Below, one piece after another: positions 1 through 12,887 of a stretch of DNA of 64,000 bases. Source of the stretch: Microplitis mediator (Eukaryota > Arthropoda > Insecta > Hymenoptera > Braconidae); the NCBI RefSeq assembly GCF_029852145.1, contig NC_079976.1:7440001-7504000 (forward strand). Direction: 5' to 3'. The notes below the pieces were generated by a model. The model had not been told where the DNA came from. It was given only the letters and a program-made list of their open reading frames with translations, and did not search any database. The position numbers and the translations under genes are program-made. Every line of letters begins with the position of its first letter. Position 1 is the stretch's first letter.

Positions 1-101
1 TATCCAGTAATTGATTTTTTAAAAATATAAATATATAATAGTACTGAATTTACATCTCTTAGTTAGTGGAATAAGTAAATGGTAGAGATGAATTGATATT
101 T

Positions 102-1793
102 TACACTGTAAAAAAGTGGTGATAAAATGGACTTAATTTTACACCGGTACGGTGTTAAAATGGACTCACATCGGTGTAGTGGTGTGACAGCGGTGTTAAA
201 CGGTGTACATAAAGAGTAAATTAACTGCTTAAAGTAATGTAACTTTTATTGAACTGAACAAATTTCATTAATTTTTGATCACTTATCAAATTAAATATTT
301 AGGAACAATATAATAATTATTTTTATTACAACTCTAATGTTTTTCATGAGGTAATAACTGATTTAAAGATGATAAATTAATCATTGATTCAGTTTGCAAA
401 AAATTTTTAATCTTAAGAATCTCCCGAGTCAAATTGATAACTTAAATTTGACTTTTTTGACTCAAATTTAGGTCAGCTAAGTCAAAACCAAGTCTGAGGA
501 TGCCAAGTAAGTCGAAAGTAACTGAAAAATGAATGAAAAAAACTTGAGATTTTGACTCGCATTAAGCTAATTTAACTAAATTGGTATTCATTCAAGTCTA
601 AAAAGTTAAATTTGACTCGGTTTTGAATTAGTTGACAACTATAAGTTACTTTTTTGACCCGAGTTGTTTTCCATATTTTATACAATAACATTGGCATACA
701 ATGATCGACAAATATTCTTTAAATTTCTCCAAAAATTAGTAAATCAGTCATATCACTAATTTTTGAAACAATAAACTTTTTTATTTGTATTTGAAATCTA
801 ATTCAACTTATGCTTCAAAAATGTAACCAATTATTTTTTGTGACAGACACTTGAAAAGTACGACATTTAGCGCCTATAGCAGGCAGCTAAAAATATTAGA
901 TAAGATGCAGCTGGTAAAAAAGATACCTAATCGTTCTAATAGTGACGTCATCAACGGATCAAAAAATGTTTTTTGGTTACATGGGCGATAGCAAACGACC
1001 AAAAAATTTCGAAATAACTCAACGAGCTATCTTGTGACAAAATTTATCATCATATTAACTAATACACTAGAGGTAGGTAGTTTGGGACCTGTATAGTTCC
1101 ATGAACTATGTCTTTTGTCAGATACGTATCCGATCATCCCTCAAAATTCACTGTAGTATACTCACTAGTTCTTTTTTGTCTGCCACTGCCGTCATCACCA
1201 AAAAGCAGTAAAGCAGCAAAATAATTTTTGATTGGTGATCACTTATAGAACTTTGAGTTGAATACCAATCATAATTAATTCTCTATGGAGTATAAAATGA
1301 TATAGTTCACCGTAAATGCGTCTTAAACACATAGGTCGCATAGCATAATGTTGTGCATACTAGAATATTTTGTATGTCTACGTTTTAAATACTGATCCTT
1401 CATGAGAATTAAAAACATTAAATAGTTCCACGGATGTGATTCCAGGAACTAGTTCCTTTTCGCTCCGGAAACGTTCCAGGTTCAATCCGGAAAGTTCCCG
1501 GAACTACCCACCTCTATAATACACTTACCGACTTCTCTCTCATTTTCAACAAATACTTAAAACAATCTTACCAAATAAATAAATGCGGGTTATAACCTGC
1601 CATTTATAGGCACTCAATGTACTACATTTCAAATATCTGTCACAAAAACTAATGTATTAATCTAGTACAATCGAGTCTAAGACGCACTCGATAGATAAAC
1701 TACTATTTTAACACCGCCACCTGTTTTATTTTTACACCGTTTTCGGGGTTAAATTTAACACCAGGATCGCGTGGACTTTTTTTTTACAGTGTA
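102..1793. mobile_element. TIR element with TACACTGTAAAAAA ends
   Basis: The ends TACACTGTAAAAAA (left) and TTTTTTACAGTGTA (right) are inverted copies. Just inside both lie repeated ACACCG/CGGTGTTAAA motifs. No transposase frame is visible, so this is a non-autonomous element of about 1.7 kb, probably with other insertions inside. Related ends occur at 62085-63297 and, as partial copies, near 8240, 11240 and 44520-44640. I see no clear target duplication. Confidence 0.6.
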
Positions 1794-1986
1794 ATCAATT
1801 CAACAATCGATGTTTGTAAATAATATAATATGCCGTGCTCACTGTTAATATATTTAATTGGAATATTTTATTATTGATTGTATAAATTATTACTAATTAA
1901 TGAATAACCCATTACGAATGTTTTATTTGAATATAAATTCATAATAGTTATTAATGTATCTCTTATTACTTTGCTAATTAATATTT

Positions 1987-2025
<39 letters not shown>

Positions 2026-3165
2026 GAGTAATGATTTATTTATTGTTGATATTATTGTTGATATTTAATATTATTTATACAATTTAATAAAATTAGCCGA
2101 AAGTATTGATATATTTGAAGGAGCATCGCGTATTTATGATAAAACAGTTATTTTAAATAAATAATATATTTAAAATACGAATAAATGTCATAATCAAAAT
2201 GTAATATTGTAATTATAGATAAGTTTAGAGCTAAAACTGCAAAAAAAAAAATGAGTAAATAAAGTAAACAAATAATTTAAAAATAATATGATTAATAATT
2301 TATGAAAATCCGTCGAAATTTTTTGCTAATAAATAATCTCTAGTAATTTTACTCTATGTCCAGTTTATTATTCGTAATATTTTACGTCAGTGTATTGTAA
2401 TGATAGAATTTGAATACTTAATAAAATAGTAATTTTAGCGTCAAATGTGAAGCAAAAACCAATAAAAAAATGGAGTAATAAATTGTGTAAAATACACATT
2501 TTTTAAAATTGATAAGCAATTCAAAACATAAAAGCTTTTGACCAACGTTTAAATGAATTATAGTTATAATCATAAATTAAAATAATAAATGTAATATATA
2601 GTCAATAATTAAGAGTTAGTCCTAACGGACAAGTGTGTCATGGTGGAACAATTTAAATCATTTAAATAAATAAAAATAAAAAATATATATATTGTCCGTA
2701 AGGAAATGGTGAGTGGATCAAATAGATAATATAAGTTTCAATGATCGGCATGGAGGACGATTGTCAAAACAATCGTAAGTCGATTCATTTTTCCGAAAAC
2801 CTTTTCCTCTTAAAAGAAATATTAAATTAATAAGGATTACTCGCATCTCGAAATGGGTTTTTTTGAAACATTATTATTGTGTAATAACGATTTATTGATT
2901 AAAACATTTGTCACAACTACTGTTCAAAATGCACTGAGAGAAAAAAATTACTTTTAGAAACACTGCATTTTATTCCCTCAAGAAATTATGCTATTGAAAA
3001 TTTTCAATTTAATATACTTTTAGTTTGAAACTTTTATGATTTCATTCAAAATTATTTCCTTAATAGAAAAATTTAACGATTAGTTCAGAATAAGCTGTTT
3101 TTTTTTTGGAATTGTGTGGATAAATTTTAACTTATTTTGTTAAGAACAGTATATTGTGTAACAAC
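1794..3165. other. AT-rich non-coding DNA
   Basis: I see no gene. The stretch is strongly A+T-rich, with an (AT)n microsatellite near 1994-2022 and many homopolymer runs. No frame longer than noise and no repeat end that I could delimit. Confidence 0.5.
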
Positions 3166-4208
3166 TCAGATAGCAAAATGACGTCTTGATGAGTTCTGAA
3201 TGAGTTCCTATTTATGATTTGGACGTCTTATCAACATCTTAAAGAAGTCTTTAAGAAGTTCTCAGGATGTCAAATGAGACACCTAGCGAACTCAGTAAGA
3301 CGTCTTTAAAAAGAGTTCTTTTTTCTGGCTTCGCAAAGAAGACTTCAGTATGAACTTACCATGACGTCTTAAGGAGCTCCTAATTTTGACTTCAAAGAAG
3401 TTAAAAAAAAGAATACACTGATAGAAGTATTTATTTGATATTAATAAATGTATTTATTTGAAACAGTTTTCCAGCATTATTTGGTTGAAATAAGTATTTC
3501 TTAACCTCAAATATAGATTTATTAATAGTTAATAAATCTATATTTGAGTGAACATCGCTGCGATATTTGACTACCGTGCCACTCTATGTTTATAACCTCG
3601 AATGGAAAGAGCGTGATCGTTAGTAGAGATTTATTATAATATATCATTTTTTTATATATTTTATATAATAATTTTTATCCTCAATTCAAATTAATTGTGT
3701 GTATTATTTCCTTTAGAAAAATAAAGTTAAACAGTCCTATAAATTATTTTTCTGCCCTCTGGCCGGAAAGTGGCAACTTTCGGGCCGCTGCCCTAAACGA
3801 AGTAGCTTTCCGGCTTCGTCGAGCAGAAAAATAGTATACACACCTTGACCAGTAAAAAAGAAAGCCTGTTTGTCAGCCTCGGCTAACAATTACATGTGCT
3901 CTGAAACTTTTCTTATTTTACTGACCTAGGTATGTAATATACTATGTCATAACCTTGCTTAATTAACTTTATGTGTCATTTCTTTCTATTCAAATAAGCC
4001 ATTTATTAAGTATTCAGAAATATTTATTTGGCTCTAATAAATACTTCTATCAGTGTACATTTAGACGTCACAAAACTGACGTCTTATTTATGGAGTCTTA
4101 ACTTAAGTGTTCTTAAAAATGACACCTTCAAGAATTCATTATAAGACTTCTTGAAGACGCCTTCAAAAAGACGTCATAAAGCAGTCATTCCGACTTGAAT
4201 GCTGTCTG
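3166..4208. mobile_element. Nest of at least three MITEs
   Basis: Three layers are visible. The outer ends carry CAGATAGCA (left) and TGCTGTCTG (right), with GACGTCTT-type motifs inside both. A second element at 3414-4057 has inverted ends TACACTGATAGAAGTATTTA and their reverse complement. Inside that sits a GC-rich hairpin element at about 3746-3945. A third trace of the outer family lies at 38160-38240. No coding capacity. Confidence 0.55.
3746..3945. mobile_element. GC-rich hairpin MITE, copy 1
   Basis: A GC-rich island in AT-rich surroundings, with self-complementary blocks such as CCGGAAAGTGGCAACTTTCGG and an end GTGTGTAATATACTAT-like. A close relative lies at 62198-62422, with the same order of blocks: hairpin, AAGAAAGCCT, then CAATTACATGTG. 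Both copies sit inside TACACTG-ended elements. It is not a gene. Confidence 0.55.
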
Positions 4209-5948
4209 GGAAGGGATGAAACAAAACAATTTCAGACCAGGGTGAAGTTGGCTGACATTGAAGTTCTAATGCTGTTACTGTAAAATAGTATATTACACAC
4301 CTGAGGAGGAAAGTAGGGCATTTCAAGTCGCGTGTGTAATTATCTACCCGAGCCGAAGGCGAAGGTGGCAAACACGCGTATTGGGACATCCTACCTTCCT
4401 CCGTGGTGTGTATACGATTTTTCACCAGATCTGCACCCGAAAGTTTAAATTTTTGTCTTTGTTTAAGAGAAGAATGGCACATGCACTAATTTTTATCATT
4501 TTTTTTCTCATAAAAAAATAAAACGACTTTCTCCCCTCTAAACAGAACAGGAATTTAAACTTTCGATGCAGGTACGTTGAAGAAGTTATACTTTTCTCAG
4601 TGTTATTGAAATTAATAACACTTATGATTAATATTTTTGCGATATATTCTATTAATTTATACTTTTTCCATATTTATTTATTAATATCATAGATTGATGG
4701 ATTGAATTATTGATGTAAAAGATGACAGAAAAAATAACAGTGGGCCTGTAAAAAGCTTGAACAAAATAATTGATACTATCTAATGGAATTTAAATAACAT
4801 TCATAAAAATATCGTTGTTCCTCCTTAAATAAATAATAAAAAAAAGTGCCCAATAATAAATCGTTTTTTAAAATTAATTTCGAATTTATGACGTTTTATG
4901 AACCATAAAACATGGCCACAAATAACAATGTACGAAATAAAAAATAAATACCCTCGTTAGTATGTAATAATATTAATAATAAGATTGAAATAAGAATAAC
5001 AATAATGATTATAATAATAAGGATAATAATTGTATGAACTCCATAAATAATTTGATTGAATGGAGTTAATTTTTTGTAGTTTCAAGTATATGTTCAAATA
5101 AACTCATCGTTTTATAAATAAATATATATATAAAAAAAAAAAAATCCAGAATAAAAAACTATAAACAAAGCGTTTTATTTCTCAAACTTTTCTATTAAAA
5201 CAAAATAAAATTCCTGTGTTCATAATATAAACAGTTAAATTTTATTCGTAGAGTTTAATTTAGTTTTTGTGATTCCTGATAAAGGTAAGTGAAAAAGTAG
5301 TTTAATAATAACAGTGTGTATATTTAAAATAAACTTTGTTCAAGTAAAACTATTTTATATGCATAATTACCTTTTTTTTTTATTTTGTTTTAATTAAAAA
5401 TATAAATCGTTCTTGCGCACCTCAAACGCGAAGTATTGGATGTATTTTACTCGCACAAAAGAAAACATGAGATACGTTCATTTTTAATCTTCTATACTTT
5501 TTTTTATACTGCGTTTAAATGATAAAAAAAATCACTTACGTCAACAGAACACGCTAATAAACAAACGTGATGTTGATGAGAATCCTATCATTTGAATCTT
5601 TATGTATAACCTTTTTACAACAATTTTTTTTTTGAAGACATATGTAACAGATGGTTCTTTCTTGCGCATATATATTTGTATGTGTAGTATCAAAAGTTAC
5701 TTTATATTGTGTGTTGAAATCTGTGGGAAGAAATGGATGTTAGGCAATCGTAAGAACAGGCGCTTAAAATGAGAGATGTGTTTTATTTAATAATATTGCA
5801 TATGCGGGCTACGGACATACGACCACACGGCTTTTAGGTCAGACAAACTCTACTTTTTCAATTTCTTTATCATACTCTTCTCAGTTATAACACCCCCAGA
5901 AAATCACCTATATCTGGTTTTTATATAGACTTCTAGTATAACGAGAAC
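4209..5948. other. AT-rich DNA with a GC-rich patch at 4290-4450
   Basis: Most of this is low-complexity AT DNA. A patch at about 4290-4450 is richer in G+C and carries GTAT-AC-type blocks like the hairpin MITE family, for example GTGTGTATACG. An open minus-strand frame of about 100 codons covers it, but its composition and the repeat context make it an unlikely gene. Confidence 0.4.
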
Positions 5949-6578
5949 ATATAGGGGGGGAGGGGGCAAAGTAGGCCCCTTAAAATTTTCAAAAAATATA
6001 GGGGCAAAGTGGGCCCCTAGAAATTTTCTATACGCCAATAAATTCGGACGCATTATAAGCTTATCGAAATTTTTTATATAATGAGAGTTAAAATAGACCA
6101 CCAAAACTGTTCATTAAATATAATTTATTAAGAAAGTTAAAGGTAATAAAATTACGTTCTAAAATTATATCGCAGCAGACTATTAAAATGAATTTAATAT
6201 TATTAGTATTCCGTTGATTCATATCCATTTTAATAATAATTATAAATTCAAATCACAGTTACAAGGATATATTAGTTGTTATTAATTAATATTTATTCTG
6301 ATTATTATGCAACGTTTCATTGGTTTTCCAACTTTTTAGTATTATTAAAATCCAATTGTTTTATAGTTATTTGCAAATATCACACGTGTAAAGAATAAAA
6401 AATATCAAATCCGAAATTTTTTGGAGGGCCCACTTTGCCCCTAATTTTTTATTTTTCAATTTTAATTGACGCAGCATAATGAAGTGAGAATAAGTATCAA
6501 TAAGGGTCTAAAAAGAAGTAAACGCGTAAAAAAATAAATGATATTATAATTATTTCCCTTAAGGGGCCCACTCTGCCC

Positions 6579-6580
<2 letters not shown>
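5949..6580. mobile_element. GGGGCAAAGTGGGCCCC-ended MITE, copy 1
   Basis: The left end carries GGGGCAAAGT(A/G)GGCCCC-type motifs and the right end their inverse, GGGCCCACTTTGCCCC. The internal sequence, including AATTCGGACG and AAAATAGACCA, matches 62606-63084 in the same orientation. The right end runs straight into a long (ATT)n microsatellite. No coding frame. Confidence 0.6.

Positions 6581-6677
<97 letters not shown>
6579..6677. repeat. (ATT)n microsatellite, about 32 units
   Basis: An uninterrupted ATT trinucleotide run of roughly 98 bases at the right boundary of the GGGGCAAAG element. In the reverse frame it reads as poly-isoleucine, which is not a gene. The equivalent position in the 62.6-kb copy has no such run. 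Confidence 0.9.
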
Positions 6678-7683
6678 CGAGTCACAATACAACATAACAG
6701 TTTTCAATTTTTTTTTTTTTTTTTTTTTTTGTAATGAGGAAAATTAGTACTACCGTACCGTCAAGGAATCTTAAGTGTTAATTGAACATTAAAAAACTTT
6801 TTAAGCTTTAAGAAGAAATACTTGCTTCTATACTTCACGATTAAAGAAATGATTTAATTATTCAAAGCGTTTGAGACGTGCAATTTTAGATTTTTCTATT
6901 ATTAATTTTTTAATCTCAATTTAAATATTTATATGCGTAAATGAATTTCAAATTGTATGTACTGTGGACCGTAAATTCTAAATATATATACTTGAGCCTT
7001 TAGTACATATTATTTTATGAAAGCCATTATTAAATATTGGACGACAAACCTTTTCCCGGGTAGACTTGATAAGACCATTCTCCTGGAATGGCTCAACGAG
7101 CGAATAATTTTAATGACATGCGTTTTTATAGTATTTTATTCAAGGATGAAATATAATTGGACTAGAAAATCAAAAATATATTTTTATATATGGATTATTA
7201 GTTTTAACTCGTAAACTCAATTATTTTAAATTTATTGATTTCCCAAGAGAATTTAATTACTAGAGTATTAATTCATTATATTCAAAGTAATTATTTGCGA
7301 CCAGTGATTAAAGATTCGATGTACATCGATGTATTTTTTATATTAATAGTAGTATACTTTAGCTGAAAGTATTGAGGGAAAGGTCAAATATGGAGGGTAG
7401 AAAAATAAATAGAAATAAGGGTTGTTAGTACAGAAGTCGGCAAAGATTTACACACTTTCGATACTTGTTTAATCTATATTTTTAATTTCCTGCAATTTAA
7501 AATTAAAGAATTTTTAATAAAAGACTTTCGAGAAAGAAATTTTTCGCATCATGAATTTTGGAAAAAACTAAATTTTTTATTGTATTTGAATGTATTTAAT
7601 TATAGTGGAAACCTAAACATGCAGACATGCAAATAATCTTCTCAATAAGACAATTTATAGATAAATTGAGAAAAATATAGAAA
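6678..7683. other. AT-rich non-coding DNA
   Basis: Poly-T and AT-rich DNA. A 65-codon open frame at 7017-7214 shows no recognisable domain and no splice-site context. I treat the stretch as non-coding. Confidence 0.45.
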
Positions 7684-7754
7684 GCCCGAACTGGGAATCG
7701 AACCCGGACCAATTCGGTATCGCGCCGAGTGCTCTACCAATTGAGCTATCCGGC
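7684..7754 (-). tRNA. tRNA-like gene, probably a damaged tRNA or tRNA pseudogene
   Basis: On the minus strand the A box reads TAGCTCAATTGGTAGAGC and the B box GGTTCGATTCC, with a T arm CCGGG/CCCAG. The overall body resembles the tRNA-Lys/Ala class. Two defects are visible. The acceptor strand GCCGGA is one base short against TTCGGGC, and the anticodon loop CGCGATA lacks the usual T at position 33. No amino-acid identity can be assigned. It could be a pseudogene or the head of a tRNA-derived SINE. Confidence 0.6.
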
Positions 7755-7839
7755 ACTATACTATATACCGTTCAATTTGATCTATAACTTATTTGAATGA
7801 CTTAGCTGAATTTCGGAAAAAATTTCAATGCCGCTACTA

Positions 7840-8257
7840 CACTCAGAAAATTAAGTAATTGTGTTTATTATGCTAAATGTTTAATTCCAATTATCTAGAA
7901 TAATTGGAACGTTTTTCAATCCAAAAATAGTTAGTGTTATAATTTTTTTTAATAGAATTAATAATTATTGGATAGCTTCTGCAATAAATTTTGTTACAGT
8001 TACTATCAGGATGGTAACAATTATAATTTTTGATGGTAACTGTTACCATTTTGATTATAAATATAACTATTTAGAATAATAATAATAATTCACTCTAGTT
8101 AACATACAGGATTGTAAAAATTATTATAAAAATGGTGAATGTTACAATCTAGATGATTTATACAATCATCTAGATAGTATTCACTACTATCGGATTAATG
8201 GTAAAAAATTTTACCATAACTAAATAGTAATCCCTATTATTTAATTTTCTGAGTGTG
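7840..8257. mobile_element. MITE with CACTCAGAAAATTAAG ends, copy 1
   Basis: The left end CACTCAGAAAATTAAG is mirrored by TTAATTTTCTGAGTGTG on the right. The interior has several CAGGATGGTAAC/GTTACCATC blocks that can pair with each other. A second copy in the same orientation lies at 13514-14037 and shares AATTGTGTTTATTATGCTAA near the left end. Non-coding. Confidence 0.65.
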
Positions 8258-10060
8258 GTGTTATCTTGACACCGTTTTCAGGGTTAAGTAACACCGATAA
8301 CCTCAATACAGGGATAGCTTAGGCATACACCGGTTTTTAATTTCCCGCCATAAAAATTACAAATTTTCAAAAAAAGAGAAGTTATTGATTTCGGTCCGAT
8401 TTTCGAAAGTCGAGTTTTCATCAGATCTCGACTTTTCGAGATCCTAGGATGTTATTCTAGTCATTTTTAAATCGACTTCCGTGTGCATGTGTGTATGGGG
8501 GGGGGGGGGGGGTATGTAAATTCTTGGTGGCAATCGAAAGGGCTCACTGACTTAGACCTCATTGGATTTTGAAGACGATCAGCTGAGTAGTTTACGAGTT
8601 ATACGAAAATTAATATATAACATATTATAAGAAATATTATTATGTAACATTAGATAATTGCATTTTTTTTTTTTTTACATTTTTCTTTATAATCATGTAG
8701 ACCCAACACTAATACTTACATTTAATTGATTCTACTTTCACCATATTATCCATACTCATAGTGAATATATGGAATAAAAACACATTACTATCCCCATTTT
8801 TTTTACGATTCATTTCCCCCAAGATTCCCTGAATTTATTTTTTTTTTTTTTCATTCGACTTTCATGTTCTTCCTTGGTGACTTCAATCATACATGAGATT
8901 CTTGTTAGGTCGTTCAAATTTCTCTGATCAAACGGCAAATCTATCAAATATCTCGTATCTTTTCATATATCAAATGGTAAGTAAGTTCTTTACATTCGAG
9001 CTTACGTTTTAAAACATACTCTATGTCACTAGCAGTATGTGAACGAATAAATCGCGTTACTAATGCCAAAAGGACTTATACGCTCTTTGGCTTTAGGAGC
9101 TTCCTGAAGTAAAAAGGGCGTATAATTTTTTTTTTTATTACCAATCATTTTGAAGAGTCATGTCTAAGCTAAGAGTTTAAAAAAAATTTGGCTTTAGTCA
9201 CAAATTCCAGTGTCAAAAGGGGGTATCATTTTTTTTCGCTTTAAAAAAAAAAAGTTGTATCAGAAGTTCAATTCACGTCAGAAGTAATTACTGCCCCTGT
9301 TATCATATTGAAAATTTTCGAAATTATGAAATTTGTAAAAAATTTTTGGACTAAATGTAGTGTACAATGATCTGAAGATCGCACGGAATTTGTAAGATAA
9401 ATTGAAAATTATGAGTCGCTCAATGTTTATTTTTTTTGTTATTTATGGTTCAACTTTTTGATAATTCAACAGCTGACTTTACCGTGGGTTTTACAATATT
9501 CATTCGGCTTAACTGAAAAATTATTACTAATTACAGCTTTTAATTTGCCTTTTATCTTATACACCTCCTATCCGCTTATAGCCGTTTTACCCTAACACCG
9601 AGTTCCGGACTTTATCGTTAGACCTTCCTTTTGCTGCTACAGCCTTCCAAAGCTTTAACCCACATGGTTACGGCGAGCTTGCAAAGTTTAAATAATTTAT
9701 GTTACATCGAATGTTAATATTTAAATAATTTTGCAATAATAATCCATTAGACCGAATTTATTAATTGCACAAATTATACACAGTAAAGCGGATTTCTTAG
9801 CGTAAGGAATTCTTTGCATTACGAATTTATAACAGAAATGATTTTAGGACGAGAAAAAATTTATTGGCACGAGATTTTTATTTTTAATTAATAATGCAAA
9901 CAAATTCCTAGGGCAAGTAGTAATTTTTTGCACGAAGAAATTCTTTCTTCCTGTGTACGCATTAATGTTGTGATTTAAATTTTTCATCGATGAAATATTG
10001 AAAAAGATCGCAATTAATATAATACATACACAATTTTTATAACTTGTACATAAAACAAAG
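8258..10060. other. Repeat-derived non-coding DNA with a 16-G run
   Basis: Holds a piece of the 'CGGTCCGATTT/AACTTCCCG' repeat family at about 8330-8460 (relative at 28020-28120), a run of 16 G at 8497-8512 after a GTGTGTAT tract, and a partial copy of the 'AAAAGGGCGTATA' family near 9065-9140. No gene is visible. Confidence 0.5.
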
Positions 10061-10580
10061 TAAGGTACCCGCGGGTAATAAGGCCTAAGTGACAGAAATG
10101 ATATTTAAAATAACCGCCTCCCCTAAAAGCTACTCTAGTATAAGGGTCTTGCATAGAGATGTTACGACAAGTTTATAGAGTCCCGATACCACGTTCCCTG
10201 TCGTCTATATTTCATCATCTGTCATATGATGTTGTAGCGCAGAAGAAATTATAAAAAACAATCTAATCTTCTGTCTTTAAAAAAGTATTGTTGCTAAATT
10301 TAAGTGATGATTCATCTCTAATACCAATTTTATTAAGTATAATTAAACTATTCCAGTTTGTTTAACCCGTAGGCCTTATTACCCTACCGTAGAAAAATAA
10401 GGCCTATTCGTATGGTTTTTGTAAAAGTTTAATTTTTTGTTTGTTTGTTGTACAAATTACCATTACTTCATTATATTTTATGGCTAATGTATTGAAATAA
10501 AAATCAATGATACATTTCGATAATTAAATGCAATATTTTCGATTCTATTCAAAATCTCCCTTATTACCCGCCGGTCCCTT
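10061..10580. mobile_element. GGTAATAAGGCCTA-type MITE, copy 1
   Basis: Inverted ends: CCGCGGGTAATAAGG on the left and TTATTACCCGCCGGT on the right. A second copy in the opposite orientation lies at 31895-32486, with long blocks of near identity such as AATAACCGCCTCCCC and TAACATCTCTATGCAAGAC. Identity continues about 20 bases past the left end. No coding frame. Confidence 0.7.
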
Positions 10581-12722
10581 ATAGTTCAATACAAAGAAAA
10601 AAAATAGGACTGCGTCCTATTGCAGTATCTATTTTTTTCGTGTAATTGTGTAAATAGTATATCATAGCATCTAAGGTCTAGGAACTAAGTGGATAAAGGA
10701 CTTGTCAAGAAACTCCCAAGACCATTGTTTGCACCCAGGATGTGAAAAAAAAACTTAACCACCGGTCTGGAATAAATCTGCATTTAAACATTACCCGAAT
10801 CCCCAAAACCTACTTCTCTATTCTTTTACTCTGTCAGTGCACAAGTAAAGTCTTCTGTTGAAAGACAAAGCTTTCTCTCTTTCAATCTCTTTCTTGCCTT
10901 CTCACTTTTTGTCTGAAAATATAGCTTACTAATTTTTATTACGTCAGATGTATTAAATTGATTTCAAAATCAAATCAGTTTAAAACTTTGATAAACTTCT
11001 CTAAATCCCTCGAGATTTATTCAAATCATATCACTCGTTACAAGACATCGTTTGAATAAATTAACTGGTTTAGATGAAATTTACGATATTCAAATAGTTT
11101 CACTGAAACTCAGATTTGATTCCCTAATAGCAATGTTGAGTGATACTTGCGCAATAGTTTACAACATTGTTAACATTATCGTACGTTGTAAAAAAATGTT
11201 GTGTAAAAATGACTCCCGAGAACTATACACGGCCATGTAGTGTGAAGTAACGGTGTAAAAAATCCTCAGTGTAAATTATCCATCCGTGTAATTTTAACAC
11301 GGTGTAATCTACATTTTTTACACCATTCCGTGTTCCTCGTGCTACTCTTAAAAAAATTCATTCAAATTAATTGACCGGAACAACCCTTAATGCAATTTCA
11401 CGCTGACGCTCGACGCTGGTTTTGAGCGTCAAAGTCGGTCACATGATATAGTTTCGATATTACTGCCATCTAGAAAAATTCAAGCGCCAAAACTAAACAT
11501 TGTTTAGTTCTGAGGCTCGAATTGTTTATACTTGACGCTCAATAAATGAAATTGAACTTGATGATAATCGAAATAAGGAGAAGTGATATTAAAACGTTTA
11601 ATGCCGTATTCATTTACAACAATTGAAAGAGAAACATGTTGAAAAAAAGAACGTGCCATGGATTGGGAAGAGATAAAACTATTAAAATTCATTTTGATTC
11701 CGATTACTTCTTTCGACACTTATTTAAACTGGCAGCATCTTTACAAGGCGTTCTAAAAAAAATACAGCGGGCATCTCTGATTACGAAAAATGATTTAACC
11801 CATGCTAAGTGTATATCCATATATTAGTCGATTCAAATTGTTTTAAATTATTTCAAATTGTTTTGAATCATTTCAAATCGTTTTTCTTAATCAGGGATAT
11901 GAATGTTTTTTTTTATTTTCAAACAAAATATTTTTTTCGCTGTACGTACGTTCGGAACTTCAGGTACATAGTTCATAATATATAGCGTTTATTGTTAAAA
12001 GCTCAAAAATATACGTCTGATATGTATTTGAACGAGAAACGCTTGTAGACATCGGAAAATTCTAGAACCAGTCTACAAAGTTAATCGATTATAGCATTTT
12101 GTAATTAAATTCCCACATTTTAGATCGCTAGCTATGACAATAATTCACATAACTTTATTAATTAATAAGTTTCTTGGAAATAAAAACTATCGAATTACTA
12201 AAGCGAACAAAAAGTAATGAGACAATGAATGATAAATTAATACACACGACGTATGTTTTAACGTTGGGACAAGAACTGTAATTTACTTTTTTATTACTTG
12301 GACTAAAGTTTTTACAATACAGTCAAACTAATTTTGATCGATGATACAAAACCATAAAAAAACCTAAAAATTATAATGACTCATGACATAAATCATTTTA
12401 TTGACCACTGCGCAGCTCAAATATAAAATATACGAGATAATAAAATTTATTATAAGTAACTTTGCTTATATTAATGACGTTATTGAATTAACATGGATAA
12501 GACAAATCCACTTTATCACTATAGAAGTAACTATATTTTGTATTTAAAACAAGTTGCGGTTTAATCTTTCAAAATTGAATGAACTTTAAATTTAAATGAA
12601 AAAAAAAAATCTCGATATAATTTAAGAAATTATAAAGAAATTAAAACAGACGGCAGTCACTTTCAATGAACAATTATCCATTTTGAAATGAAAGCGAAAA
12701 AGTTTTCATCCCCTGTTCACAA
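10581..12722. other. Non-coding DNA with small repeat pieces
   Basis: No convincing gene. A trace of the ACACCG/CGGTGTAA family lies at 11240-11330. A segment at 11786-11855, with ATGCTAAGTGTATATCC, recurs inverted at 32515-32580. Short open frames at 11052, 11504 and 11636 overlap one another on opposite strands and look like chance. Confidence 0.4.
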
Positions 12723-12887
12723 TATATAAGAGAGTGCTCACTGAAGAAGCTTTGGCACACGGGAAACTAGTTTTAAACTTTGCTAATGTTTCATTACAAC
12801 ATTGTAACTCTGTTAATCCTTGGACTCCATTCTACAATTGGCCTGTACCCAATGAAAACTATGACCTTGTTACATTTAACTTTTTAA
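12723..12887 (+). promoter_or_regulatory. TATA-like promoter followed by a signal-peptide mini-ORF
   Basis: TATATAAG at 12723-12730 is followed about 55 bases later by an ATG (12786) that opens a 33-codon frame ending at 12887. Its product starts with a hydrophobic stretch, VTLLILGLHSTIG, like a secretion signal. This could be the first exon of a small secreted protein. I could not join it in frame to a downstream exon, and short frames are common by chance here, so confidence is low. Confidence 0.25.

Noticed and set aside
4174..4482. 102-codon minus-strand frame
   Set aside because: Lies in a repeat-derived GC-rich patch, with no domain and a composition unlike the real exons.
6462..6707. 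Minus-strand poly-isoleucine frame
   Set aside because: It is only the ATT microsatellite translated.
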